Positions 24,847 through 32,476 of a stretch of 32,830 nt of DNA are shown here, one piece after another. Below the pieces are notes generated by a model. It saw only the letters and a list, made by a program, of their open reading frames with translations. It was not told the DNA's origin and made no database searches. Location of the stretch: contig JAQVJB010000005.1 in the NCBI GenBank assembly GCA_028695395.1, forward strand, positions 1-32,830. Direction: 5' to 3'. This DNA is from Actinomycetota bacterium (GTDB lineage: Bacteria > Actinomycetota > Humimicrobiia > Humimicrobiales > Humimicrobiaceae). Positions within the stretch are counted from its first letter, which is position 1. Each line of letters begins with the position of its first letter. Position numbers and translations under genes: made by a program.

Positions 24847-25349
24847 TTGAGCTAAATCACTTATGGACTATTATCCTTAATTTTGCTTTATGGCCGATAT
24901 TCCAGATTATAGCTGCTTTAATATTTTTAAGGATTCCTTTAAAAGTTTTTAATCCGAAAAAAAATATTTTAAAGATAAGAAAGTTTGAAAAAAAAGGAAT
25001 TTTTTATGAAAGGTATTTTTTTATAAAAAAATGGAAAGGAAAGCTGCCTGACGGAAGCAAAATTTTCGGCAAGGGATTTGTAAAGAAAAATCTTCTTGGA
25101 AGCGATTATGATTACTTATCGACTTTCATTTTTGAGACAGGCAGGGCAGAATACACGCATCTTTTCGCCATGCTTCCTGCTCCGGTATTTTTTATATGGA
25201 ATCCGTGGTGGGCAGGCATAATAATGATTATCTATGCTGTTATAATAAATGTTCCGTGCATACTTGCACAAAGATACAATAGGGCAAGACTCGAGGTTAT
25301 TTTAATCAATATGAGAAATAAAAAATTAAATCCAGATAATGAATTTTAA
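24840..25349 (+). CDS. CrtO-like glycosyl-carotenoid acyltransferase
   Basis: A 169-residue membrane protein resembling CrtO, which acylates the glucose of glycosyl-4,4'-diaponeurosporenoate in staphyloxanthin synthesis. Family marks are YERYFFIKKWKGKLPDG, a KKNLLG segment, TGRAEYTHLFAMLPAPVFFIWNP, and the terminal NVPCILAQRYNRARLE. Two or three membrane segments are visible. GTG 24840 is preferred: AAGGAAG (24824-24830) lies nine bases upstream and the codon overlaps the preceding stop. The ATG at 24819 has no such site. No other carotenoid gene is present, so it may modify a different glycolipid. Confidence 0.75.
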   Translation: MLIELNHLWTIILNFALWPIFQIIAALIFLRIPLKVFNPKKNILKIRKFEKKGIFYERYFFIKKWKGKLPDGSKIFGKGFVKKNLLGSDYDYLSTFIFETGRAEYTHLFAMLPAPVFFIWNPWWAGIIMIIYAVIINVPCILAQRYNRARLEVILINMRNKKLNPDNEF

Positions 25350-25405
25350 TGAACCATGATATTTTTTGAGAGTTATTCGTTCAATAAATAAAAATCAACC
25401 CCTAT

Positions 25406-25987
25406 CTATTCTATTACATAATCGTTCCCGGAGTATTTAAGAATAATAAATTTGGATATGCTGCTGTAATCGATATTAAACACATCTTCTGGATCAAGAT
25501 AATATTCATCATATATTATGCCAAAATGGAGATGGCATAATTCACTTGAAGGGTCATCGTTATTCCCTATAGTACCAATTTTATCACCCTGTTTTACTAT
25601 GTCTCCCGGGCTTACAAAAACAGTTCTTAAATTAAGGTATGTCGAACGTATTTTTTCATTATGCTTTACGACCAGGGTAAGTCCTCCTATCGGAGAAAAG
25701 CCGCAATAAGAGATTATTCCATTGCCTGCAGCACAGATAGAATCCCCGGCCTGGCCTCTTATATCTATTCCTGTATGTTTTCTTTTTACATCTTTTTCAA
25801 TGTCATGGTATTCCTGCCTGAAAGAAACTATTATTTCTCCTTCAAGCGGTTTTATAAAAGGCTTTTCAAAAGAGTATGCTGATATTTCCTTTTGAGGATA
25901 AAGGAAAGATGATACAAAAGAGATAAAGCCTATAAATGTAAGAATCAACAGTTTTTGCACATAAAAGATTTTACCCTTTTTTTTCAT
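25406..25987 (-). CDS. M23 (LytM-type) peptidase-domain exported protein
   Basis: A 193-residue secreted or membrane-anchored protein with an N-terminal hydrophobic segment (about 12-30) and an M23 domain. Zinc ligands are present in HTGIDIRG (H and D) and CHLHFG. The motif that normally reads YxHL is YLNL here, so the second catalytic histidine is absent. Actinobacterial M23 proteins often lack it and share the CLHWG/YLDP ending seen here, so this may be normal for the branch. It may cut, or only bind, peptidoglycan. It converges with the CrtO-like gene without a clear terminator. Confidence 0.82.
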   Translation of the reverse strand: MKKKGKIFYVQKLLILTFIGFISFVSSFLYPQKEISAYSFEKPFIKPLEGEIIVSFRQEYHDIEKDVKRKHTGIDIRGQAGDSICAAGNGIISYCGFSPIGGLTLVVKHNEKIRSTYLNLRTVFVSPGDIVKQGDKIGTIGNNDDPSSELCHLHFGIIYDEYYLDPEDVFNIDYSSISKFIILKYSGNDYVIE

Positions 25988-26216
25988 GACTCTTTTATCA
26001 CTTTTTAAATTGTTTTTATTTTAAATTTATATAAAATTTTTTAATATGCTTTAAAAAAATTCCTGAAAGGAATGTTAATAAAAAAATTTAATTTCTTTTT
26101 CAATATAGTAAGCATAATGTATTTATATATTATATGTATATGCATATATAGTCAATAGCATAAATATGTATGTATAAATATTTTTAGTTAATATTTAAAA
26201 CTAAAGTTTTATAAAA

Positions 26217-27059
26217 ATGATAATTATTTTTGCAGCATTTAAAAACGAAGTTAAAGATATAATAAAAAAAATAAAACCTGCCGGGAAATCAAAGAAAGCA
26301 GTTATGAATAAAAATGATATTTATCATGGATATATCGGATCCAGTGGAGAAGAACAGGAAGTCATGGTTTGCGTAACCGGCATGGGGGCGGCCAAAGCTT
26401 TAAAAGCAGTCAGCAATATTATAGATATGAGAATAAGCGATATCGTTTTTCTAATACTTGGTATTTCCGGTTCTACAGATGAGAATTTAAGTACTGGAGA
26501 TATAATAATCCATGACAAAATAATAAATGCTGGATTCTTAAAAAAGGGCAGGGAGGATGGCTGCCGTAATAATCTTAGTGAAGTTAGAGAAAAAATAAAA
26601 ATAGAACCCGAGATAATGACAGAAGATTTTATTGATTCAGGTTGTCACTGGCGCAGCAGTAGTCACAAAATCTTAATTGGTCCCGGTGCATGTGTCCCAT
26701 TTTTAATATGCACCCATAAAGATAAAAAATATATAGGAGAAAGCCTGCATGTCTCTGCAATCGATATGGAAAGTTATAGCATAGCGAGAATTGCAAAAGC
26801 TAACAAAATTCCTGTAGCCGTCGTTAGAGCGGTTTCAGATGATATATTCACGGAGATACCGGATTATTTCCAGGATTTTGAAAAGAGAAGTCTTGCAGAT
26901 AAATCAGTTATAGTTCTAAAGATTATTTTTTCTTTCAAAAAGTTGCAGCAGATAATTAAAATATCTAAAGGAATTAAAAAAGCAGTAAAAAATCTAAATC
27001 ATTTTGCTATTAAGGAAATAATACCTTTTATAAAGAAAAAATATTTTAATAGTTCATAA
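26217..27059 (+). CDS. Nucleoside phosphorylase / MTA-SAH nucleosidase-family protein
   Basis: A 280-residue cytoplasmic protein of the PNP_UDP_1 superfamily. It starts MIIIFAAFKNEVKDII like the nucleosidases, with a glycine-rich substrate loop VCVTGMGAAKALKAV and LILGISGS. The purine/ribose-binding signature AIDMESYSIARIA has E185, and VVRAVSDD supplies the aspartate motif. The basic tail after residue 235 is unusual and could contact a membrane or nucleic acid. Hopanoid-associated phosphorylases share this outline. Substrate cannot be assigned. No Shine-Dalgarno is visible. Mpg follows after 65 bases. Confidence 0.75.
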   Translation: MIIIFAAFKNEVKDIIKKIKPAGKSKKAVMNKNDIYHGYIGSSGEEQEVMVCVTGMGAAKALKAVSNIIDMRISDIVFLILGISGSTDENLSTGDIIIHDKIINAGFLKKGREDGCRNNLSEVREKIKIEPEIMTEDFIDSGCHWRSSSHKILIGPGACVPFLICTHKDKKYIGESLHVSAIDMESYSIARIAKANKIPVAVVRAVSDDIFTEIPDYFQDFEKRSLADKSVIVLKIIFSFKKLQQIIKISKGIKKAVKNLNHFAIKEIIPFIKKKYFNSS

Positions 27060-27124
27060 ATGAATAAAAAGTAATCATTATCAAAAAAAAGTATTTTAGA
27101 CTTAACTCAATTAATTAAGAAGGC

Positions 27125-27817
27125 ATGGATTTTTTTAAAGAAATAAAAAGAAAAATATTTGATAAAAATAATATTTTAGGCAGGGATTTTTATTCTCGGG
27201 ATACGGCAACTGTGGCCGGAGAACTTCTTGGCAAATTACTGATTACAGGGAACAAAGAATCATTCTGCGGAGGCTTTATTGTTGAGGATGAGGCTTATTA
27301 TGGGTTAAACGATCCTGCAAGCCATGCATGCAACGGAGCAACTCCCCGTTCAAAAATAATGTTTGATATACCTGGAATTGCTTATGTTTATTTCTGTTAT
27401 GGCAATCATTATCTATTGAACGTGGTTACGGAAAAACCAGAAGTACCTGGTGCGGTTCTTATAAGAGCAGCAGAGCCCGTATTCGGTATAAAAAAGATGA
27501 TTGAAAGAAGACAGATCAAAAATGAAAATATATTAGCAAAAGGGCCAGGTAATCTTACTAAAGCATTCGGTATAGACAGAAACTTTAATGGAAAAAACAT
27601 GACAGACTTAAGAGATGAAATATTTATTACTGATTTTGATGTTTCAGATTTTCAAACCGATGCAGATATGAATAAAGAAATAATAAAAATATTTGAAAAA
27701 TATAGTGTTATAAAAGCGATATCTTCTTCTTCAAGAGTGGGAATAAAAAAAGGAACAGAGTCAATGTTAAGGTTTTATATAAAAGGCAATAGGTTTGTTT
27801 CGGGAAAGCACGATTAA
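27125..27817 (+). CDS. 3-methyladenine DNA glycosylase (AAG/Mpg family)
   Basis: A 230-residue base-excision repair enzyme that removes alkylated purines from DNA. The family core is complete: FYSRDTATVAGELLGKLL, then VEDEAYYG, where E56 matches the general base and Y58 the intercalating-loop tyrosine, DPASHACNGATPRSKIMF, YVYFCYGNHYLLNVVT, and GPGNLTKAFGID. The VETEAY motif is VEDEAY here, a conservative change. AAGAAGG lies only one base before ATG, which is unusually close. The preceding phosphorylase gene may be cotranscribed. A hairpin serving the opposite strand lies downstream. Confidence 0.93.
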   Translation: MDFFKEIKRKIFDKNNILGRDFYSRDTATVAGELLGKLLITGNKESFCGGFIVEDEAYYGLNDPASHACNGATPRSKIMFDIPGIAYVYFCYGNHYLLNVVTEKPEVPGAVLIRAAEPVFGIKKMIERRQIKNENILAKGPGNLTKAFGIDRNFNGKNMTDLRDEIFITDFDVSDFQTDADMNKEIIKIFEKYSVIKAISSSSRVGIKKGTESMLRFYIKGNRFVSGKHD

Positions 27818-27865
27818 GGCAATGTATCGATACAGGGAGTCAAATGTGCAAAATTTTAAGTTAAA

Positions 27866-27897
27866 AGATGCCTGTGCTTTTAAACACACAGGCATCT
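27866..27897 (-). terminator. Terminator for the Ldh_2-family dehydrogenase gene
   Basis: AGATGCCTGTG (27866-27876) and CACAGGCATCT (27887-27897) form a perfect 11-base-pair stem with a ten-base loop. Read on the minus strand it is followed by CTTTTAACTT and lies about 38 bases past the stop of the minus-strand gene. On the plus strand no T run follows, so it mainly serves the minus strand. Confidence 0.75.
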
Positions 27898-27935
27898 GAA
27901 AAAATTAAATAAACCATCCGGTTATTTTTAATTTA

Positions 27936-29051
27936 TTAAGAATGAAGAGAATCCCTTACTTCGCTGCTGATAGGTTTAATATTAAAGGGAACTCCCATTC
28001 TTTCGCCATCATTTTTTAAATCTTCTATGACGGGAGCGATTATAGGTATTCCATGTTCTATATTATATTTCTCTGTATCGTATTCTTTTTCACCGGCAAT
28101 ATAAATCCTATCCTGGCCAGGGGCTTTGGGAGCATCTTTAAGCATTTGTACTACATGATCCATTTGCTTTTTAAAATCAATTACCGGCCTGAAAGCATTA
28201 ACGTTTATTGCTGTAAAGAAGTGCCCGACATCGGCCTCTCTCTGTTCATGGGGGAATCCTATTTCTGTTAAATTGGAACCTCCTGAAAGTACGCCGCAGA
28301 AAATATCGACAAGTAATGCGAGTCCATATCCTTTGTAGCCTCTCATAATATCAGAACCGCCAAGAGGCATAAGCGCACCTATATATCCTGACTGGCATTT
28401 TTTTGGATCATCGGTTATGTTGCCATCGCTGTCTATTGCCCATCCAATCGGAATTTTTTTGCCTTCTTTTTCATAAACTTTTACTCTTCCTATAGGAACA
28501 GTGCTTGTAGCCATGTCCAGCACATAAGGATATTCTTTGTATGAAGGGACAGCAACAGATATCGGATTTGTTCCCAGGACAGCTGACTTTCCATAAGTAG
28601 GAGCAACCAGGGGCTGGGAGTTTGTCATGCTAATGCCTATCATGTCTTCTTCCAATGCCATCATTGCATAATACGCTGCAATTCCAAAATGATCGCTATG
28701 TTTTACTGTTACAATACCGACATTACTTTTTTTTGCTTTCTGTATCGCTATTTTCATGGATTTATAAGAAGCGACCTGCCCGCATCCGTTACCTCCGTCT
28801 ACAAGTGCTGTCGTGTCAGTCTCACTTAATATTTTCATTGGCGTAAGAGGATTAATGTTTTTATTTCTCAATCTGTTTCCATAATATGAAGCCAGTCTTA
28901 TAAGCCCGTGAGAATCGACTCCTCTTATATCTGCACTCAGCAAAACATCTCCCACTATCAGAGCATCCTGTTTCTGTACTCCTAATTTAGACATGTATGC
29001 AACTACATATGACATAAGGTCTTCTTTTTTGAATCTCAGTATCTCAACCAT
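27936..29051 (-). CDS. Ldh_2-family malate/L-lactate/ureidoglycolate dehydrogenase
   Basis: A 371-residue NAD(P)-dependent oxidoreductase of the malate/lactate dehydrogenase 2 family, unrelated to classical MDH. Landmarks are the N-terminal ADIRGVDSHGLIRLASYYG, containing the conserved DSHG histidine, then HSDHFGIAAYYAMMAL, NSQPLVAPTYG and LGTNPISVAVP, MATSTVPIGR and GYKGYGLALLVD. It oxidises a 2-hydroxyacid to the 2-oxoacid. Malate, lactate, ureidoglycolate and sulfolactate are all known substrates, and nearby malic enzyme slightly favours malate. GGAGG precedes the ATG. It diverges from the 29260 gene across a repeat-bearing promoter region. Confidence 0.9.
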   Translation of the reverse strand: MVEILRFKKEDLMSYVVAYMSKLGVQKQDALIVGDVLLSADIRGVDSHGLIRLASYYGNRLRNKNINPLTPMKILSETDTTALVDGGNGCGQVASYKSMKIAIQKAKKSNVGIVTVKHSDHFGIAAYYAMMALEEDMIGISMTNSQPLVAPTYGKSAVLGTNPISVAVPSYKEYPYVLDMATSTVPIGRVKVYEKEGKKIPIGWAIDSDGNITDDPKKCQSGYIGALMPLGGSDIMRGYKGYGLALLVDIFCGVLSGGSNLTEIGFPHEQREADVGHFFTAINVNAFRPVIDFKKQMDHVVQMLKDAPKAPGQDRIYIAGEKEYDTEKYNIEHGIPIIAPVIEDLKNDGERMGVPFNIKPISSEVRDSLHS

Positions 29052-29114
29052 TTCATCTCCTCCGTAATTAATGTTAAAATATTAAATTAAAAAAATTATT
29101 CAATAGGCTTTAAC

Positions 29115-29169
29115 TATTATAATAGATTATCCTAGTTTTTTTATTAAGCTAAAAGTATTATAATAGATT
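29115..29169. repeat. 14-base direct repeat with palindromic core in a divergent promoter region
   Basis: TATTATAATAGATT occurs at 29115-29128 and 29156-29169, spaced 41 bases, about four helical turns. The core TATTATAATA is a perfect palindrome and each copy contains TATAAT on both strands. The first copy also forms ATAAT-AG-ATTAT (29119-29130). These may be tandem -10 elements or operators controlling the divergent dehydrogenase and malic-enzyme units. Confidence 0.5.
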
Positions 29170-29227
29170 CTTTCATGAAAATTAAATATTAACATGTATT
29201 TTAACAGAAATACTTCTTCGATTTGAT

Positions 29228-29233
29228 TATAAT
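29228..29233 (+). promoter_or_regulatory. Candidate -10 for the 29260 gene
   Basis: A perfect TATAAT lies 32 bases before the TTG start; the predicted transcript start falls just ahead of the Shine-Dalgarno at 29247. No good -35 is seen at 17 bases. Confidence 0.4.
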
Positions 29234-29259
29234 TTTTCCTTTTAGCAGGAGGTGCTTAA

Positions 29260-29853
29260 TTGGAGAATGAGAGCTTAAATAAAAATTCTCAGAATAATCA
29301 ACCGCCTGAGGCAAGAACCTCACATGAAAGCAGACATACTTATGAAGGAACAGCAAAAAGCAGAGTTGATATAGAATATGAGGAGAAAAAAGGCAGAAGA
29401 GCTTTTGGTTATGTTTGGAATGTAATATGGAGTCTTGTTTTTATTATATTTTTTAATTTTTTCAGTAAATACATAGCTTACTTCCAATATGAAAAGGTAG
29501 AAGGATTACTTAAATGGAATGTATATCCAATAATTACATCAGGTTTTTCCAAATTAATCCCATTAATTACTGCAGGCCTGCTTGTTATCCTTATAGGCAA
29601 TATTATTCTTTTAATATTTGACAGGTATGTACTTTCAAGAATAGTGGAAATTCTTTCATCTATTTTTGCTGTTGCTGTTCTTGCAAATATTATCCTGGTT
29701 TTCCCATTTGATTTTAATGTTCTGCCTTATGACCAGCTCTCAGAAATGCTGCCTTTGATATTAAAATTATTATTTGGTCTTATTATTTTTATCCTGGTTA
29801 TTTTAATAATTGCTAATTTTGTGAAAATAGTCATAAAAATTACAAAAAGATAA
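29260..29853 (+). CDS. Unknown membrane protein with a polar N-terminal tail
   Basis: A 197-residue protein I do not recognise. The first 45 residues are polar and low in hydrophobics (Asn, Gln, Glu, Ser rich), likely disordered and cytoplasmic. Four hydrophobic segments follow (about 50-72, 90-118, 128-152 and 165-190), ending in a basic KIVIKITKR. The TTG start is set by the perfect AGGAGGTG (29247-29254) five bases ahead. It lies 45 bases before malic enzyme in the same direction, so the two may share a transcript. No ligand-binding motif is visible. Confidence 0.7.
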   Translation: MENESLNKNSQNNQPPEARTSHESRHTYEGTAKSRVDIEYEEKKGRRAFGYVWNVIWSLVFIIFFNFFSKYIAYFQYEKVEGLLKWNVYPIITSGFSKLIPLITAGLLVILIGNIILLIFDRYVLSRIVEILSSIFAVAVLANIILVFPFDFNVLPYDQLSEMLPLILKLLFGLIIFILVILIIANFVKIVIKITKR

Positions 29854-29898
29854 CAGGATATTTTCGTTATATAGCAAAAAATAGGGAAGGGAAACGAT

Positions 29899-31143
29899 TT
29901 GAGTATTTATGATGACGCATTAGAAATGCACGAAAAATATGTAGGGAAAATAAGCGTAATTAGCAAAGTACAGGTTAATTCAGCTCATGATCTTGCCATG
30001 GCATATAGCCCCGGGGTAGCCGAACCATGCAGACAGATACAAAAAGACCCCATGCTGAGATATAAATATACTTCAATCGGCAATATGATCTCAGTTGTCA
30101 GTGACGGGTCTGCTGTCCTTGGTCTTGGAAATATAGGGGCGCTTGCAGGCCTGCCGGTAATGGAAGGAAAATGTGTGCTTTTTAAAGAATTCGGCGGAGT
30201 AAACGCTTTTCCTTTGTGTCTTAATACCCAGGATGCGAATACTATTGTCGAAACAGTAAAATTACTTGAGCCAAGCTTCAGCGGTATTAATCTTGAAGAC
30301 ATTTCAGCTCCGAGATGTTTTGAAATTGAAGAAAGGTTGAAAAAAGAAACCGGGATGGTCATATTTCATGATGACCAGCACGGAACTGCTGTGGTAACAA
30401 CATCCGGACTTATAAACGGAATGAAACTTACCGGAAAAGATTTTAAAGATATAAAAGTAGCCATAAACGGGGTAGGGGCTGCAGGAGTCAGTATAATAAA
30501 ACTTTTGAAAAAACTTGGAGTTAAAGATATCGTTGCATGCGATTCAAAGGGAGCTATTTATAAGGGTAGGCCTGAAGGCATGAACGAATCAAAAAATGAA
30601 ATTGCCGAGATGACAAATCATGAAGGTTTAAAAGGAAAACTGGCAGATGTGATCGGCGGAAAAGATGTATTTATAGGCGTTTCTGTTGCTGGTCAGTTAA
30701 CAAAGGAAATGATTGCCAAAATGGATAAAAATCCCATGATTTTTGCACTTGCAAATCCTGAACCGGAGATAATGCCGGATGAGGCAAAAGCAGCAGGGGC
30801 AAATATCATTGCAACAGGAAGGTCTGATTATCCTAACCAGGTAAATAACGTTCTTGCATTTCCCGGAATATTCAGAGGTGCTCTTGATGTGAGATCCACA
30901 GATATAAATGATGAAATGAAAATTGCTGCGGCTTATGCTATTTCAGAACTGGTTGATGAAAAAGAGCTAAGTTATGACTATATTATCCCAAGACCCTTTG
31001 ACTTGAGAATTGCTCCAAATGTAGCTAAAAAAGTTGCTGAAGCTGCAATAAAGACCGGAGTTGCAAGGATAAAGATAAATCCTGAGGAAATACAAAAAAA
31101 TGCTGTAGAGCTTATCAAAGCAGTCAAGGAAAGAAGAATATAA
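29899..31143 (+). CDS. Malic enzyme (NAD(P)-dependent)
   Basis: A 414-residue oxidative decarboxylase converting malate to pyruvate and CO2, the short prokaryotic form without a phosphotransacetylase domain. Conserved parts are YSPGVAEPC with the catalytic tyrosine, SDGSAVLGLGNIGALAGLPV and MEGKCVLFKEFGGVNAFP with the catalytic lysine, the metal-ligand region EDISAPRCFEIEE and FHDDQHGTAVV, the Rossmann motif GVGAAGVSI, and FALANPEPEI. The TTG start has AAGGGA (29887-29892) six bases ahead. It fits with the divergent malate/lactate-type dehydrogenase and the following MFS carrier in organic-acid use. Confidence 0.95.
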   Translation: MSIYDDALEMHEKYVGKISVISKVQVNSAHDLAMAYSPGVAEPCRQIQKDPMLRYKYTSIGNMISVVSDGSAVLGLGNIGALAGLPVMEGKCVLFKEFGGVNAFPLCLNTQDANTIVETVKLLEPSFSGINLEDISAPRCFEIEERLKKETGMVIFHDDQHGTAVVTTSGLINGMKLTGKDFKDIKVAINGVGAAGVSIIKLLKKLGVKDIVACDSKGAIYKGRPEGMNESKNEIAEMTNHEGLKGKLADVIGGKDVFIGVSVAGQLTKEMIAKMDKNPMIFALANPEPEIMPDEAKAAGANIIATGRSDYPNQVNNVLAFPGIFRGALDVRSTDINDEMKIAAAYAISELVDEKELSYDYIIPRPFDLRIAPNVAKKVAEAAIKTGVARIKINPEEIQKNAVELIKAVKERRI

Positions 31144-31165
31144 ATAATATTGAAAAATCATACAT

Positions 31166-32422
31166 ATGAGGATAAGTAATTTCTTTTCTTCCTACCACGG
31201 TTTACCAAGAAGTGTTTTCATATTGTTTATTGCCAGAGTTATTCATAGCATAGGAAGCTTTGTTTATCCTTTTCTGACCATGCTTCTGACTATAAAGCTT
31301 GGTTACCGTGAGGAAATAGCAGGATACTATGTAACCGGAGTGGTTATCGCCGGTTCCATAGGTTTAATAATGGGCGGTAAGCTTGCAGACAGGTTTGGCA
31401 GAAAAAAAATATTTCTTGTATTAAGCTTTATAAGTGCAACTATTTTTATAGCATGTGCTTTTGTCAAAAACCCTGAAGCAATTCCATGGCTTTTAATAGT
31501 CTCAAATTTATTTCTTGGCGGAGTGTTGCCGACAATTAATGCAATGCTTGCCGATCTTACAAGTGCAGATAAGAGAAAGGCAGCTTTTTCGCTAATCTAT
31601 CTTGGAACAAATATAGGAGTAGCTGTCGGGCCCCTGATTGCAGGATTTCTATTCAATGATCATACAAAGCTTCTTTTCCTGATTGACGCTGCTACAACTT
31701 ACATATCTTTGATACTTGTATTCTTTTTAGTCAAGGAAACTATTCCTACAAAGGAAAAAATATTCGAGGTCAGTAAAAGTGATAATAAATTTGAAAAACC
31801 TGAACAGGGAAATATTTTCATTATTTTATTTAAAAGACCTATATTTCTGATTTTTGCATTTATATCACTCATTTATACGTTTATTTATTCCCAGAATTAT
31901 TTCAGTGTTCCCATTTATTTGAATGAAATATTTTTTGAAAAAGGACCTAAGGTTTATGGAACACTTATGTCAGTCAATGCAATTGTCGTAATACTGCTGA
32001 CAATATTTTTAATAAATCTAATGAAGAACACCAAGCCAATAATAAATATTGCATTTGCAGGGGTTTTATATGCAATTGGCTTTGGTGTCTTTTTTCTTGT
32101 TTCAAACAAGTTTTTCTTAATAGGCCTTACAATAATATGGACACTTGGCGAAATCATCCAGACTATAAATACAAATGTCTATGTAGCAGAAAATTCTCCT
32201 ATAACGCACCGGGCGAGATTCAGCAGCGTGGTTTCTTTTATAACCGAACTCGGTTTTATAATAAGCCCTATAATTATGGGTTATTTTATTAAGCATCTTG
32301 GAATAAGCAATATCTGGCTGCTGGTTATTGTCGTTTCAATAAGTGCTGCTTTTTTAATGTATGTCCTTTATCTTATTGACAGCAATAGAAATAATAAGAA
32401 CAAAAAAGCAGAAAGCATTTAA
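31166..32422 (+). CDS. MFS transporter
   Basis: A 418-residue major facilitator with about twelve membrane segments in two halves joined by a polar loop near 195-215 (KEKIFEVSKSDNKFEKPEQG). Motif A between segments 2 and 3 is GGKLADRFGRKKIF, and GTNIGVAVGPLIAGF follows in segment 5, as in the DHA1 drug/proton antiporter type. Substrate is unknown. Its place 22 bases after malic enzyme suggests one operon and possibly organic-acid export or uptake, but DHA1 resemblance points to small-molecule efflux. No strong Shine-Dalgarno is seen. It converges with the truncated alcohol dehydrogenase gene. Confidence 0.85.
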   Translation: MRISNFFSSYHGLPRSVFILFIARVIHSIGSFVYPFLTMLLTIKLGYREEIAGYYVTGVVIAGSIGLIMGGKLADRFGRKKIFLVLSFISATIFIACAFVKNPEAIPWLLIVSNLFLGGVLPTINAMLADLTSADKRKAAFSLIYLGTNIGVAVGPLIAGFLFNDHTKLLFLIDAATTYISLILVFFLVKETIPTKEKIFEVSKSDNKFEKPEQGNIFIILFKRPIFLIFAFISLIYTFIYSQNYFSVPIYLNEIFFEKGPKVYGTLMSVNAIVVILLTIFLINLMKNTKPIINIAFAGVLYAIGFGVFFLVSNKFFLIGLTIIWTLGEIIQTINTNVYVAENSPITHRARFSSVVSFITELGFIISPIIMGYFIKHLGISNIWLLVIVVSISAAFLMYVLYLIDSNRNNKNKKAESI

Positions 32423-32476
32423 GAAAAGCTTAAATACTTATAAATTTTTGTTTTAGTTCTTACAAAAAAATCTGTC

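Noticed and set aside
27866..27897. Hairpin as terminator of the DNA glycosylase gene
   Set aside because: No T run on the plus strand; the orientation with T after the stem is the minus strand.
29985..30362. 125-codon open frame on the minus strand
   Set aside because: Shadow of the malic enzyme core motifs on the opposite strand.
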